NCBI GenBank assembly: GCA_049275655.1
Contig: JBASUY010000020.1
Span: forward strand, 1-64,000
Direction of reading: 5' to 3'
Length of the DNA stretch: 64,000 nt
From: Sherwoodlollariibacterium sp049275655
GTDB taxonomy: Bacteria; Omnitrophota; Gorgyraeia; Gygaellales; Profunditerraquicolaceae
The notes under the pieces are model-generated. The model did no database searches. It was not told the DNA's origin and worked only from the letters and a program-made list of their open reading frames with translations. The position numbers and the translations under genes were made by a program. Shown one piece after another: positions 25,312 through 33,049 of this stretch; position 1 is the stretch's first letter, and each line of letters opens with the position of its first letter.

Positions 25312-25945
25312 AATAGCCCCCGATTATTTTTATAGCCCCTTTTACAAGAGACTCCCTGTCCTTAAAAACTTTACTGATTTTATTCTCTTCCATTAAAAAG
25401 GCAGAATATTTGCCGTCTTTTACAGTATTAGATATGACTAAATCCGCGCAAGACTGCCTTATTAATTTAACTGCTTCTTTGTATAAATTATCCTTTTTGG
25501 CCTCCGGCTCATATTTAAATCCGATGAGAAATATCTTTGGTTGTATCTTTTTAAATAAGCGGATAATTTTAAAAGTCGGCTTAAATTTTATAGTTAAGCT
25601 TTTTAAATTAGATTTAATTTTTTTAGGATACGGCATGCAAGGCGCATAATCAGATACCGCTGCGCTATGTATTGCTATATCGTACTTTTTATTTTTAAGC
25701 TCTTTTTTTATTAGGTTATTCAACTCATCAAAAAACTTATATTTCTTTACCGTTATACTCCTTTTTTGCAAAGGTAGATTAATTGGCCCTAATAAAAGGG
25801 TAACCTTAGAGCCAAGCCTCTTAAAAGCGTCAGCAAAGAGTAGCCCTGTTTTGCCGCTAGCAGTATTGCTGATTACTCTTACCTTATCTATCTTAACCCA
25901 GGTCGGGCCTGCGGTAATAAGAACCCTCTTATTCTTTAATTTCAT
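25304..25945 (-). CDS. coaB: Standalone phosphopantothenoylcysteine synthetase (CoaB) domain protein
   Basis: 213 residues corresponding only to the CoaB half of the usual CoaBC (Dfp) fusion. VLITAGPTWVKIDKVRVISNTASG is the nucleotide-binding start of the family, followed by HSAAVSDYAP, LIGFKYE and ADLVISNTV. It would ligate cysteine to 4'-phosphopantothenate in CoA synthesis. The decarboxylase half (CoaC) is absent here and must be encoded elsewhere. Start overlaps thrC by 17 bp. The short length makes this a single-domain form, not a truncation, since both ends match the domain limits. Confidence 0.88.
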   Translation of the reverse strand: MKLKNKRVLITAGPTWVKIDKVRVISNTASGKTGLLFADAFKRLGSKVTLLLGPINLPLQKRSITVKKYKFFDELNNLIKKELKNKKYDIAIHSAAVSDYAPCMPYPKKIKSNLKSLTIKFKPTFKIIRLFKKIQPKIFLIGFKYEPEAKKDNLYKEAVKLIRQSCADLVISNTVKDGKYSAFLMEENKISKVFKDRESLVKGAIKIIGGYYA

Positions 25946-27002
25946 CTAATAGGGCATTTAATTCTGGTTTTATTACTTTTGGATCTGCTATGTTCTTTAT
26001 CGTTGTATCAGGGTCTTTTAGTCCATGCCCAGTTAAAATACAAACTATTCTGTTTATCTTTTTGCCTGTATTTTTTATAGCATCTTTAAAGTAGCCCTGC
26101 TTTGAAAGTTTAAACAGCCCTGCTATAGAAGATGCTGAGGCAGGCTCTATAAACACTCCGTCGGTTTTGGCGATAAATTTATAGGCATCTATTATCTCTT
26201 TATCTGAGACCATATCTATTAACCCGCCTGATTCATCACGTGCTCTTTCTGCTTGCTTCCAGCTGGCAGGGTTTCCGATACGTATAGCTGTAGCTATTGT
26301 TTCAGGTTTTTCTATAGGGTAACCCCTTACTATCGGGGCAGACCCTTCTGCTTGAAATCCAAGCATTTTAGGCAGAGTCTTTGATAGTTTTAGGCCATGG
26401 TATTCTTTATAACCTTTCCAGTATGCAGTAATATTCCCGGCATTTCCCACCGGCATAATTTGAAAATCAGGCGCGTCGCCTAAAAAGTCGCATATTTCAA
26501 AGCTGGCAGTCTTCTGTCCTTCTATGCGGTAAGGGTTAAGGGAATTTACCAAGGTTAGGGAATTTTTATCCGAGGCTTCTCTTACCAAGGTTAAAGCCTC
26601 ATCAAAATTTCCTTCAACGGCCAAAACAACTGCTCCGTGTATAAGCGCTTGGCTTAATTTACCGAGGGCAATTGCCCCTTTTGGTATTAAAACTACGCAT
26701 TTAATTTTAGCCCGAGCCGCATAAGCTGCAGCAGAAGCTGAGGTGTTTCCTGTAGAAGCACATATAACAGCCCTAGAGCCTTCTTCTTTGGCTTTAGAAA
26801 TAGCCAAAGTCATCCCCCTGTCCTTAAATGAGCCTGTGGGATTTAGGCCCTCAACCTTAAGGTAAACTTCAAAACCTTCTCCTAAAAAACTGCTCAAAGA
26901 TGGGGAGAAGAGTAATGGAGTATTCCCCTCATTTAAGGTTATAACCGGAGTCTTACCAGTAACAGGAAGGTATTTTTTATATCTATTAATTACCCCTATC
27001 AT
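25929..27002 (-). CDS. thrC: Threonine synthase
   Basis: A PLP enzyme that turns O-phosphohomoserine into threonine. GLNPTGSFKDRGMT carries the PLP lysine Lys60; ICASTGNTSASAAAYAARA is the phosphate-contacting loop; MPVGNAGNITAYWKG follows. At 357 residues it is the short class II-like bacterial/archaeal form. It overlaps hom by 4 bp and coaB by 17 bp, so hom-thrC-coaB are translationally coupled. Its substrate would come from the ApgM-like protein if that is the homoserine kinase. Confidence 0.96.
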   Translation of the reverse strand: MIGVINRYKKYLPVTGKTPVITLNEGNTPLLFSPSLSSFLGEGFEVYLKVEGLNPTGSFKDRGMTLAISKAKEEGSRAVICASTGNTSASAAAYAARAKIKCVVLIPKGAIALGKLSQALIHGAVVLAVEGNFDEALTLVREASDKNSLTLVNSLNPYRIEGQKTASFEICDFLGDAPDFQIMPVGNAGNITAYWKGYKEYHGLKLSKTLPKMLGFQAEGSAPIVRGYPIEKPETIATAIRIGNPASWKQAERARDESGGLIDMVSDKEIIDAYKFIAKTDGVFIEPASASSIAGLFKLSKQGYFKDAIKNTGKKINRIVCILTGHGLKDPDTTIKNIADPKVIKPELNALLDEIKE

Positions 27003-28294
27003 ATCTCTTCCATCCTTATTGCTACAGACTTCTCTTTAATTGATTCTATGCGGTCAATAATATTAAGCGCTCTTCTTAAATCTTTTTCTTTTGCCTCGTG
27101 AATAAGCATTATAATAGGGACAAGTTTAGACTTGTTTTTTTCTTTTTGGGTAACCGAAGATATGCTTATTCCGAATTTAGCTAAGACTCCTGAAATCTTT
27201 GCTAAAACGCCAGGTTTATCTAAGGCAGTAAAACGTATATAGTAGCGGCTCAAGGACTCATCTATCTTGCGTAGCCTTTTTATGGATTTATCCTGCACAG
27301 CGTTCATCATTGGCCTAAAAAGCCCTGCCTTTATATCTTTGGTTAAATCTACTATATCTGAGACTACGGCTGAAGCAGCTGAGAGTTGCCCTGCCCCGGG
27401 TCCGTAAAATAATAAGTCTCCAGCTAAATCTGCCTCAACATATATTGCGTTAAAGACTCCGTCAATTGAAGATAAAAGATGATCTTTTGGTATTAAAGTC
27501 GGATGCACTCTAACCTCTAAATCTTCTTTTTCTCTTTGGGCGATAGCAAGGAGTTTAATCTTAAAACCTAACTCTTTAGCATAATTAATATCTGCTAATG
27601 AAATACGCGAGATTCCTTCAATAAAAATATCACGCATATTTACCATCTTACCGAAGGATAGGTAAGTAAGTAGCGCTAACTTATGCGCAGAGTCTATTCC
27701 CTGAACATCTAAAGTCGGATCCTTTTCAGCAAAACCTTTTCTCTGGGCTTCTTTAAGTGCCTCTGAAAAGGTTATTCCTTTAGTAGACATTGAAGAGAGT
27801 ATATAATTAGATGTCCCATTAAGAATCCCGAGTATACTATTAAAATTATTAGAGACTAATCCTTCTCTTAAAGATTTTATGATTGGTATGCCTGCCCCTA
27901 CTGAGGCTTCAAAATATATGCTTTTCCCCTTAGCGCCTGCTTCTAAAAAAAGCTCTTCTCCATAGGTGGCTAAAAGCGCTTTATTTGCAGTAACGATATT
28001 CTTACCTCTCTTAATAGAATCAAGGATAAGTTCTCTTGCCGGGTGAATTCCGCCTATTAGTTCTACCATTATATCTATTTGAGGGTCTTCAATAATGTCC
28101 TTAGGATTGCGAGTAAGAAGCATTTTATTGACACTTACATTGCGTTTAGAGGTAATATCTTGGTCGCATATCTTTCTTATATTTATATCTAAACCTATCT
28201 TAGCGCTTAAAAGAGTTCGTTTTTCCCGTAGGATTTTAACAACCCCAGAACCAATATTCCCAAAGCCAATTAATCCAATATTGATTTTTTTCAT
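26999..28294 (-). CDS. hom: Homoserine dehydrogenase
   Basis: Reduces aspartate semialdehyde to homoserine. The NAD(P)-binding motif is GLIGFGNIGSGVVKIL; VTANKALLA and GILNGTSNYILSSM are family signatures; the catalytic Lys lies in the region around SAHKLALLTYLSFG. A C-terminal ACT domain (from about residue 348, YIRFTALDKPGVLAKI) suggests feedback control by threonine. Length 431 is normal. It starts 2 bp after the PilZ gene with AAAAAGGAAT upstream. Confidence 0.97.
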   Translation of the reverse strand: MKKINIGLIGFGNIGSGVVKILREKRTLLSAKIGLDINIRKICDQDITSKRNVSVNKMLLTRNPKDIIEDPQIDIMVELIGGIHPARELILDSIKRGKNIVTANKALLATYGEELFLEAGAKGKSIYFEASVGAGIPIIKSLREGLVSNNFNSILGILNGTSNYILSSMSTKGITFSEALKEAQRKGFAEKDPTLDVQGIDSAHKLALLTYLSFGKMVNMRDIFIEGISRISLADINYAKELGFKIKLLAIAQREKEDLEVRVHPTLIPKDHLLSSIDGVFNAIYVEADLAGDLLFYGPGAGQLSAASAVVSDIVDLTKDIKAGLFRPMMNAVQDKSIKRLRKIDESLSRYYIRFTALDKPGVLAKISGVLAKFGISISSVTQKEKNKSKLVPIIMLIHEAKEKDLRRALNIIDRIESIKEKSVAIRMEEI

Positions 28295-28296
28295 AA

Positions 28297-28659
28297 CTAT
28301 TCCTTTTTGCCTTTTTTAAGATAATAATCTACGGTCTCTCCTACGATCATTTTATGTTTTTTATCTACGGAGATAAACTCTAGGTGAGTATCGTAAATCA
28401 TATCCCTCATTATCTCCTTTGATTCAACCACTCTTCCTATAACCATAATCGGATTAGGATCAAAAGGCAAGCGTATTTCAATTGCTAAGTTTGTTCCGGG
28501 AGAAAATGCCCTATTGGTAGTAAGAAGCATCCCCCCTAAGCTTATATTTTTAGTTTGAGTTAGATCTACATTGTCAATCTCATCAAGGATTCGGTAAGAT
28601 ACAATAAACCTGCCATAGGCGCGTGGGTGTTTTCTACGTTCTGTTCCCGAATATTCCAT
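28297..28659 (-). CDS. PilZ-domain protein
   Basis: A 120-residue single-domain c-di-GMP-receptor-type protein. The N-terminal SGTERRKHPRAYGRF supplies the RxxxR-type motif and KNISLGGMLL the NxSxxG motif needed for c-di-GMP binding. I place the start at the ATG at 28657-28659 because GGAGG lies 5 nt upstream; the ORF could be extended 12 codons. It stands between tRNA-Pro and hom. A second PilZ gene lies 1.2 kb away (29827-30189). Its output partner is not evident. Confidence 0.88.
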   Translation of the reverse strand: MEYSGTERRKHPRAYGRFIVSYRILDEIDNVDLTQTKNISLGGMLLTTNRAFSPGTNLAIEIRLPFDPNPIMVIGRVVESKEIMRDMIYDTHLEFISVDKKHKMIVGETVDYYLKKGKKE

Positions 28660-28720
28660 AGCTACCTCCTTTAATTTGGGGAACTTTTCCCCCATACCCC
28701 CTTAGTTTTAAGTGTAATAG

Positions 28721-28795
28721 TCGGGGCGGACAGACTTGAACTGTCGACCTCTTGAACCCCATTCAAGCGCTCTAGCCAAACTGAGCCACGCCCCG
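28721..28795 (-). tRNA. tRNA-Pro (GGG)
   Basis: Cloverleaf with acceptor CGGGGCG/CGCCCCG, anticodon arm CTTGA-ATGGGGT-TCAAG (anticodon GGG), T-arm GACAG-TTCAAGT-CTGTC and discriminator A. C1-G72 at the acceptor end is typical of bacterial tRNA-Pro. The 3' CCA is not encoded (CTA follows). It lies between gpsA and the PilZ gene, 7 bp from the gpsA stop. Confidence 0.96.
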
Positions 28796-28802
28796 CAAAA
28801 AA

Positions 28803-29840
28803 CTACTCTTCTTTTTTGTTCCTTGTCATTAAATCCCTAACAGCTTTTAAGGCAGATTTATTCCTGTACAGAACGTTATAAACCTCCCTTACTATGGGCA
28901 TATCAACTTTATATTTGAGGCTTAAGAGATAAGCAGATTTAGCAGTAGGTATTCCTTCTGCTATGCCTGAATGTTTCTTTGTAGAAGAGCTTAAAGCCTT
29001 TAGTATCTTTACTAAAGGCTGCCCCTTGCCTAACTCCTCGCCTACAAACCTATTCCTGCTATGCGGGCTAAAACAGGTAGTTACTAAATCCCCTAATCCA
29101 CTTATACCGCTAAAAGTATTTTGTTTAGCGCCCATGGCTTTGCCTAAACGAGAAATCTCCGCTAATCCCCTTGCTAATATAGCTGCTTTTGTATTTGCCC
29201 CAAATTTAAGCCCGTCAGATGCCCCACAGGCAATAGCAATAACATTTTTTAAACTCCCTCCTAATTCTACGCCTAAAATATCGTTATTAGTATATACCCT
29301 AAACCTTTCAGTTATGAATATATCCTGCACAAATTTCCTTAAGAGCTTGTCTTTAGAGGCTACTACTGCAACTGTTGGAATATTATTAGCAACCTCATAG
29401 GCTATGGTCGGGCCTGAAAGGACTGCAAGCTTTACCCTGCCTAACTCTTCTATTATAACCTCCGAAATTCTTTTTAATCCCTTAGCTTCAATACCCTTGA
29501 CAACACTTAAATATACAGGTTTAGTTCTATTGAAGGCGATATCTTTTTTTATTGCCCTTAAGATTCTACGGATATGCTCTGAGGGGGTTGCTAAGACTAT
29601 TAAGTCTTTGTTTAAGATAGCATGGGATATCTTATCTGTAAGGATAATACTTTTAGGTATTTTTATCCCCGGAAGAAACTTATGGTTTTCTCTCAATTGT
29701 TTTATCTTTAAGATATTATCACTAAAAGCCCCCCAAAGACTAACCGAATGCCCTTTTTTAGAAAGAAGAATAGCTAGGGTAGTCCCCCAACCGCCATCGC
29801 CAAGAATAGCTATTTTAATCTTTTTATTATTCAAATACAT
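28803..29840 (-). CDS. gpsA: Glycerol-3-phosphate dehydrogenase [NAD(P)+]
   Basis: Makes sn-glycerol 3-phosphate for phospholipid synthesis; its product is used by PlsY and PgsA, encoded at 59-60 kb. The Rossmann motif is ILGDGGWGTTLA; LSVVKGIEAKGL carries the catalytic-region Lys; LSGPTIAYEVAN, GASDGLKFGANTKAAILARG and GLGDLVTTC are family signatures. Length 345 is normal. The start overlaps the second PilZ gene by 14 bp. Confidence 0.97.
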   Translation of the reverse strand: MYLNNKKIKIAILGDGGWGTTLAILLSKKGHSVSLWGAFSDNILKIKQLRENHKFLPGIKIPKSIILTDKISHAILNKDLIVLATPSEHIRRILRAIKKDIAFNRTKPVYLSVVKGIEAKGLKRISEVIIEELGRVKLAVLSGPTIAYEVANNIPTVAVVASKDKLLRKFVQDIFITERFRVYTNNDILGVELGGSLKNVIAIACGASDGLKFGANTKAAILARGLAEISRLGKAMGAKQNTFSGISGLGDLVTTCFSPHSRNRFVGEELGKGQPLVKILKALSSSTKKHSGIAEGIPTAKSAYLLSLKYKVDMPIVREVYNVLYRNKSALKAVRDLMTRNKKEE

Positions 29841-30189
29841 TCCTCCAGCTTTTTTCCTCCCGGGTAATAAATTTTATCCCCACATCAAAATTAAGGCCTC
29901 CTTTTGGCTCAATCCTTACTACTTTGCCTAACACTCCCTTTTGATATATAAGCGCTCTTTTTTCCAACTCTTCGCAGATCTCTAAAGTTTCGCGGTTAAA
30001 AGATAACCAAAGAATATCATCTTGATTAACCCGCTCTTTAATATTACAGAGCATCCCTGCCGAACTTATATTTGAGGTATAGCCTTCGAGAAGCTTAGAT
30101 ACAGTATCTTTATTGCATACTTTGTAAGCTAAAGGGGTTGCGTAATTTATTCTTGGAAAAATCCGCCTTTCTGAAGAATTTATATCCAT
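29827..30189 (-). CDS. PilZ-domain protein
   Basis: A 120-residue single-domain protein. SSERRIFPRINYATPL gives the RxxxR-type motif and TSNISSAGMLC the NxSxxG motif of c-di-GMP receptors. It resembles the PilZ protein at 28297-28659 in length and layout but is clearly divergent. It begins 1 bp after the thymidylate synthase homologue and overlaps gpsA by 14 bp. Closeness to a histidine kinase and response regulator suggests a signalling cluster; the c-di-GMP link is from family knowledge only. Confidence 0.85.
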   Translation of the reverse strand: MDINSSERRIFPRINYATPLAYKVCNKDTVSKLLEGYTSNISSAGMLCNIKERVNQDDILWLSFNRETLEICEELEKRALIYQKGVLGKVVRIEPKGGLNFDVGIKFITREEKSWRNVFE

Positions 30190-30190
30190 A

Positions 30191-30940
30191 TTATTTTATA
30201 GCTAAATTATTTTTATTTGTCCTTATCTTTGCTAAATCCCAAGCGTAATCATATAAGTGTAATCCTTTACTTAGAGCAATAATTTCTCCGTCTTCAACGC
30301 CTATTTCTTCAGCCATATATTGCTTGACTAATTGAAGGCCACCTAAGTTAGAAGGGAAACCTCCCCATAAATCCCAAGAGCGAAAATAAAGTATGAAATG
30401 TAATTTTCCGTAACGTAGGCGCGTATCTATAATCCTTAGGCACGGAGGGTCAAGAAGCTTTATATCCGAAGGCATGCCTATCTCCATAGTTGCCTGGTTG
30501 GTTCCGGCGCCTTTTTCCCGGTAAAGTTTTATAACCTCCTCAATCTGGTTTACGCAAAGAGGCATCTCCCGGACCATCTCTTTGCCGTTTACATTCTCTT
30601 TAAACTTAACCTTAGGGTCAACCAACCTCTCTCCATAAGTATAATCTTCCGTATCTGTTTTAGTCCCGGTTAAAAGATAAGTTAAATAACCTTGGATATA
30701 ATCCATATCTGTAGGAGCAGGAATTCCCATCCCTTCAGGAATTATAGGAATGATTTGATGAGACGGTTTTTTAACTCTTATCGCCGCAAAATCAAATTCT
30801 AGCCTTTTCTGCCCTTCGTAACTTCCCTTAGTAATAGTGTAAACATGCCCATGCTCTAAAATTTCGGATAGAGATTGAAACCAAGCATCATCAAGATCAA
30901 ATGCATCAATAAAAATAGGTTTTAAAAGCTCTTCGGTCAT
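30191..30940 (-). CDS. Thymidylate synthase homologue (archaeal/methanogen-like ThyA family)
   Basis: 249 residues showing the thymidylate synthase core. The catalytic Cys is Cys167 in DPPC; the phosphate-binding RSxD is FRSWD with Arg187 and Asp190; the dUMP-specifying Asn lies at 198 in GGFPSNLGG; and HLY at 228-230 matches the HxY pair. The form FRSWDLWGGFPSNL...YMAEE...SKGLHLY is that of the compact archaeal type, not E. coli ThyA. It would make dTMP, or hydroxymethylate a pyrimidine nucleotide. It is placed oddly, between a response regulator (4-bp overlap) and a PilZ gene (1-bp gap). Confidence 0.83.
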   Translation of the reverse strand: MTEELLKPIFIDAFDLDDAWFQSLSEILEHGHVYTITKGSYEGQKRLEFDFAAIRVKKPSHQIIPIIPEGMGIPAPTDMDYIQGYLTYLLTGTKTDTEDYTYGERLVDPKVKFKENVNGKEMVREMPLCVNQIEEVIKLYREKGAGTNQATMEIGMPSDIKLLDPPCLRIIDTRLRYGKLHFILYFRSWDLWGGFPSNLGGLQLVKQYMAEEIGVEDGEIIALSKGLHLYDYAWDLAKIRTNKNNLAIK

Positions 30941-31326
30941 TTTCTTCTATTTTTTTCTTTTGCAGTTTTAACAAAAAGATTAAAGCTGCTAATTATCCGT
31001 GATATAGGCACATTTTTACCGATATAACCTGCGCTGCCGTATTCTTTAGATTTAGATATAAGCTCTTCATCATATCCAAAGCCGGTAATCATAATTACAA
31101 TAATTTCAGGCTTTAAATCTTTTATCTTTTTTAAGGCTTCTAAGCCGGTTATCCCGGTAAGCTTAACATCCATAAGCACGGCATCAAAATCCTCTTTTTC
31201 TACGAGCTTTAACGACTCTTCTCCGGTTGCTACAGTCTTTACAGAGTACCCTTCTTTTTTAAACAAGTCTTCAAATAATTCCCTTACCGCTGATTCATCA
31301 TCAACAACTAATATTTTATAAATCAT
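30937..31326 (-). CDS. Single-domain response regulator (CheY-like)
   Basis: A 129-residue receiver domain with no output domain. MIYKILVVDDESAV holds the acidic pair, DAVLMDVKLTG the phospho-accepting Asp, and IMITGFGYDE the switch Thr; the C-terminus keeps GYIGKNV in place of the common Lys-Pro. I choose the ATG at 31324-31326 because AAGGAGATAGCA lies directly upstream and it overlaps the kinase stop by 11 bp; the ORF extends 23 codons further without a better signal. It is most likely phosphorylated by the kinase encoded next to it. Confidence 0.9.
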   Translation of the reverse strand: MIYKILVVDDESAVRELFEDLFKKEGYSVKTVATGEESLKLVEKEDFDAVLMDVKLTGITGLEALKKIKDLKPEIIVIMITGFGYDEELISKSKEYGSAGYIGKNVPISRIISSFNLFVKTAKEKNRRK

Positions 31327-32788
31327 TGCTATCTCCTTTTTTAACAAAAGGTAGCTTGATAATAAAAGTGGTTCCTTTACCCACTTGGCTTTCAACCGTT
31401 ATAGAGCCACTGTGATTTTTGATTATATTATAACAGATAGAAAGCCCCAAACCTGTCCCTTCTTTTTTTGAAGAATAAAAGGGCAGAAAAAGATTTTTTA
31501 AGGCAAGTGGGGGTATACCGCAACCAGTATCACTTATAAATATTAAGAGGTATTCGTTTGATTTATTAATAGTTTTAATAGTAAGCGTGCCCCCTTCTTT
31601 CATCGCCTGGTAAGCATTAATAAATAGGTTTACAAATACTTCCTGAAGTTGATGCGAATCTCCTCTAATTTTAAGGATATTTTTGGCAAAGACCTTATTT
31701 ATTTTTATCTCATTTGAAGGCAATTTATGATAGCGTAAAAGAGGAAGGACATCCCTAATTATTTTATTTATATCTAGTTCTCTTGTAGTAGGAATTGACT
31801 TACGGGAAAAGGTCAGGAATCTATCTACAAGCCTTCTTATCTGATCTACCTGAAGGTTTATTGCTTTAAGGCCAGACCTTAATTCCTTATTTAAACCCTT
31901 AGTCTTTAATAAGATTTCCGTTCTACCGGATATAACAAAGGCAGGATTATTAATTTCATGCGCTATTCCTGCTACTAATTGCCCCATTGCCGCAAGTTTT
32001 TCCGATTGAAATACCTGATACTCTAATTTTTTTCTTTCAGTAATATCTTTAGCCATAAATATATAGCCTGTCGTATCGCCTGCTGAATCAATAAATTTAG
32101 TTACGGTTAAACTTACTGGAAAAGATTGTCCATCCTTCTTAATAAAATAAGTCTCCAATTCATACCTACCGGTTTTCTTCACTTGTTCAAGCATAAAGTT
32201 CAATTTATAAGAGATATCATCATAAGAGTGTAGGGCTTTTATATGCTTAAAGATTATCTCGCTTCTCTTCCAGCCAAACATATCCTCTGCGCCCATGCCA
32301 TAGTAAGTTATATTCCCGTCTAAATTAATAGTGTATAAGGCGTATTCTTTTATATTTAAGATGATATTTTTTAATGTCTGGTCAATATTATTCAAGGAAG
32401 CTTCTTTTTCCCTATGGGAAGTATTATCGTCGCCCATAAACAAAACGCCTTGGAGGTTTTTGTTTTTTGTTAAGATAGGGTTAATTCTCCAATAAATTAA
32501 CCGATCCTCGCCTTTTTTATCGGGTATCAAAATCTCAAAACTACTAGGGCGTTTGTATTTTAAGGCGTCATTAAGCATGGCTTTAAAAATTTGTTCTCGA
32601 CTCAAAGAGTTTCTTAACCTTTTATAGATTATACTAATACAATCAGAGCCCACAATTAAATCTTTTGACATACCAACAATATCCTCAAACTTTTTATTGC
32701 ACATAAGAACTTCTCCTTTAGAATCACAATAAAAGATTAAGGAATTTGCTTTATCAATTGCATTATAAATTGTTTTTAAAAGGTTCAT
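31316..32788 (-). CDS. Soluble PAS-domain sensor histidine kinase
   Basis: 490 residues, no transmembrane segment, so a cytoplasmic sensor. Two PAS domains lie at about 5-120 and 135-250 (the second ends FMAKDITERKKLE). The phospho-accepting His277 sits in LVAGIAHEINNP; the N-box is NLFINAYQAM, G1 is DTGCGIPP and G2 is GTGLGLSICYN. The ATG is only 15 nt after the end of tRNA-Gly and has no Shine-Dalgarno. It forms a two-component pair with the response regulator that overlaps its stop. The signal is unknown. Confidence 0.93.
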   Translation of the reverse strand: MNLLKTIYNAIDKANSLIFYCDSKGEVLMCNKKFEDIVGMSKDLIVGSDCISIIYKRLRNSLSREQIFKAMLNDALKYKRPSSFEILIPDKKGEDRLIYWRINPILTKNKNLQGVLFMGDDNTSHREKEASLNNIDQTLKNIILNIKEYALYTINLDGNITYYGMGAEDMFGWKRSEIIFKHIKALHSYDDISYKLNFMLEQVKKTGRYELETYFIKKDGQSFPVSLTVTKFIDSAGDTTGYIFMAKDITERKKLEYQVFQSEKLAAMGQLVAGIAHEINNPAFVISGRTEILLKTKGLNKELRSGLKAINLQVDQIRRLVDRFLTFSRKSIPTTRELDINKIIRDVLPLLRYHKLPSNEIKINKVFAKNILKIRGDSHQLQEVFVNLFINAYQAMKEGGTLTIKTINKSNEYLLIFISDTGCGIPPLALKNLFLPFYSSKKEGTGLGLSICYNIIKNHSGSITVESQVGKGTTFIIKLPFVKKGDSNDL

Positions 32789-32803
32789 AAACGTTTTTAT
32801 AAT

Positions 32804-32875
32804 AGCGGGAGACGGGGTTCGAACCCGCGACGACTTGCTTGGAAGGCAAGTGTTCTACCACTGAACTACTCCCGC
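32804..32875 (-). tRNA. tRNA-Gly (TCC)
   Basis: Acceptor GCGGGAG/CTCCCGC, anticodon arm CTTGC-CTTCCAA-GCAAG (anticodon TCC), T-arm GCGGG-TTCGAAC-CCCGT and discriminator T, as usual for bacterial tRNA-Gly. CCA is not encoded. Last of the Thr-Tyr-Gly cluster and directly followed by the histidine kinase gene. Confidence 0.97.
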
Positions 32876-32880
32876 AATAA

Positions 32881-32966
32881 TGGTGGGCAGGAGAGGATTC
32901 GAACCTCTGAAGCACAGGTGCAGCAGATTTACAGTCTGCCCCCTTTGGCCACTTGGGTACCTGCCC
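32881..32966 (-). tRNA. tRNA-Tyr (GTA)
   Basis: Acceptor GGGCAGG/CCTGCCC, anticodon arm GCAGA-CTGTAAA-TCTGC (anticodon GTA) and a long variable arm, typical of bacterial tRNA-Tyr. The CCA end is encoded (32881-32883). Confidence 0.97.
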
Positions 32967-32976
32967 ATTTATTTAA

Positions 32977-33049
32977 AGCCGGCGAGAGGAATCGGACCCC
33001 CGACCCGCTGTTTACAAAACAGCTGCTCTACCAACTGAGCTACGCCGGC
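32977..33049 (-). tRNA. tRNA-Thr (TGT)
   Basis: Acceptor GCCGGCG/CGCCGGC, D-arm GCTC/GAGC, anticodon arm GCTGT-TTTGTAA-ACAGC (anticodon TGT), T-arm with loop TCCGATT. CCA is not encoded. The 5' half (33012-33049) is also the end of the nnrD reading frame, whose stop codon TAA lies in the anticodon loop. Confidence 0.96.

Noticed and set aside
28678..28692. Hairpin GGGGAA/TTCCCC between tRNA-Pro and the PilZ gene as a terminator
   Set aside because: It has a 3-nt loop and a 6-bp stem, and no T-tract follows; it is instead close to the PilZ ribosome site.
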